Source of the DNA: an uncultured Drancourtella sp.
GTDB taxonomy: Bacteria; Bacillota; Clostridia; Lachnospirales; Lachnospiraceae
DNA length: 5,531 nucleotides
Reading direction: 5' to 3'
NCBI GenBank assembly: GCA_937880845.1
Contig: CALFLL010000001.1
Span: 1-5,531 of the forward strand
A program made the position numbers and the translations under genes. Below the pieces are notes generated by a model. That model saw only the letters and a program-made list of their open reading frames with translations. It ran no database searches and was not told the DNA's origin. Below, piece by piece: positions 4,938 through 5,531 of this stretch (within the stretch, counting starts at the first letter, position 1; every line of letters begins with the position of its first letter).

Positions 4938-5492
4938 ATGAGCACTTCGACACATGATTTATTTGATTTTTTTAAAAAGGCAAATAGTAATATTTCGGAT
5001 GAATACACAAGAATTTGTAGAAGAGTGAATGAAGATCCAGGAACTGCAGGGGATCAAGGAGAAGAAAACTGGAAAGAACTTTTGGAATCTTGGATTCCAC
5101 CTTATTTTCAAATAGTTACAAAGGGAAGAATATTAAGTGATTCAGGGGAAACAAGTCCGCAAGTGGATGTGATTGTTTTATCACCAGATTATCCTAAAAG
5201 TTTGTTGAATTGCAAGGAATATTTATCTGGAGGAGTAGTGGCTGCATTTGAATGTAAAACTACATTAAGACGTAAACATATTGGCGAATTTATAGAGCAT
5301 TCAAAGAAGATAGAAAAATTAGCTATTAATGAGAATGGAACGCCGAGAAAAGACTTACAAAGCAAAATTTACTACGGATTATTAGCGCATTCACACGAAT
5401 GGAAAAAGGAAAATTCGAATCCGAAAGAAAATATTGAAAAGGCCATTTGGGAATATGATGAAAAATATGTTACACATCCTAGTATAGAATAA
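4938..5492 (+). CDS. DUF6602-like protein with PD-(D/E)xK nuclease signature, possibly truncated
   Basis: The 184-residue product resembles DUF6602 proteins, which look nuclease-like and often lie near defence genes; function is not established. The core reads GDQGEENWKELLESWIPPYF at 38-57, then ILSDSGETSPQVDVIVL at 65-81 and VVAAFECKTTL at 100-110. D77 with E105-C-K107 forms a PD-(D/E)xK-type active site, and E42 could contribute. There is no signal peptide or membrane segment. It lies 27 bases after the endonuclease in the same direction with no terminator between, so it is probably cotranscribed with the restriction-modification genes. As I recall, family members are commonly longer, about 230-300 residues, and this one stops soon after the core at PSIE. 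After the TAA the frame stays open to the window end (reading IKFLLYIFEMMYG), so an in-frame nonsense mutation is possible. A naturally short form cannot be excluded. Confidence 0.65.
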   Translation: MSTSTHDLFDFFKKANSNISDEYTRICRRVNEDPGTAGDQGEENWKELLESWIPPYFQIVTKGRILSDSGETSPQVDVIVLSPDYPKSLLNCKEYLSGGVVAAFECKTTLRRKHIGEFIEHSKKIEKLAINENGTPRKDLQSKIYYGLLAHSHEWKKENSNPKENIEKAIWEYDEKYVTHPSIE

Positions 5493-5531
5493 ATTAAATT
5501 TCTGCTATATATTTTTGAGATGATGTATGGT

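Overview
The window looks like part of an integrative or mobilizable element from a low-to-mid GC Bacillota, most likely a gut Clostridia/Lachnospiraceae-type genome. The evidence is the MOBV (Mob/Pre) relaxase followed by a TnpV-like protein of the Tn4451 type, GGAGG-type ribosome binding sites, and A+T-rich, purine-rich coding strands. The species cannot be named from the sequence alone.

Layout. Positions 1-117 hold a probable C-terminal tail of an unidentified upstream gene. Positions 108-287 hold no convincing gene. They carry a dense set of inverted repeats: a hairpin spanning the stop codon, a G/C-rich hairpin, a 21-base palindrome containing TTGACA, and three related small hairpins about 30 bases apart. 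This is the best candidate for an origin of transfer (oriT) and relaxase control region. The relaxase (315-1730) and tnpV (1735-2109) follow as an operon. A convergent hairpin region (2114-2156) closes this mobilization module.

The second half is a defence or cargo module with visibly lower GC. A Vsr-type mismatch endonuclease gene (2159-2617) lies on the minus strand. It diverges from a C5-cytosine methyltransferase with an N-terminal XRE-type helix-turn-helix (2799-4031). The methyltransferase stop codon abuts an Eco47II-family restriction endonuclease (4032-4910). A short DUF6602-like protein with a PD-(D/E)xK-type nuclease signature (4938-5492) follows in the same direction. The 180-base divergent region carries one good promoter for each side, plus short direct repeats that could be operators.

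Working model. The methyltransferase and endonuclease form a type II restriction-modification system, by family resemblance probably of GGNCC/GGWCC specificity. The methyltransferase's own HTH domain probably controls expression from the divergent region. Vsr would repair T:G mismatches left by deamination of the methylated cytosines. The DUF6602-like gene is the least understood part: it may be an accessory nuclease, an independent defence gene or a truncated remnant. The system appears to travel on the mobilizable element defined by the relaxase and TnpV. All family calls come from recognising motifs; no database search was run.
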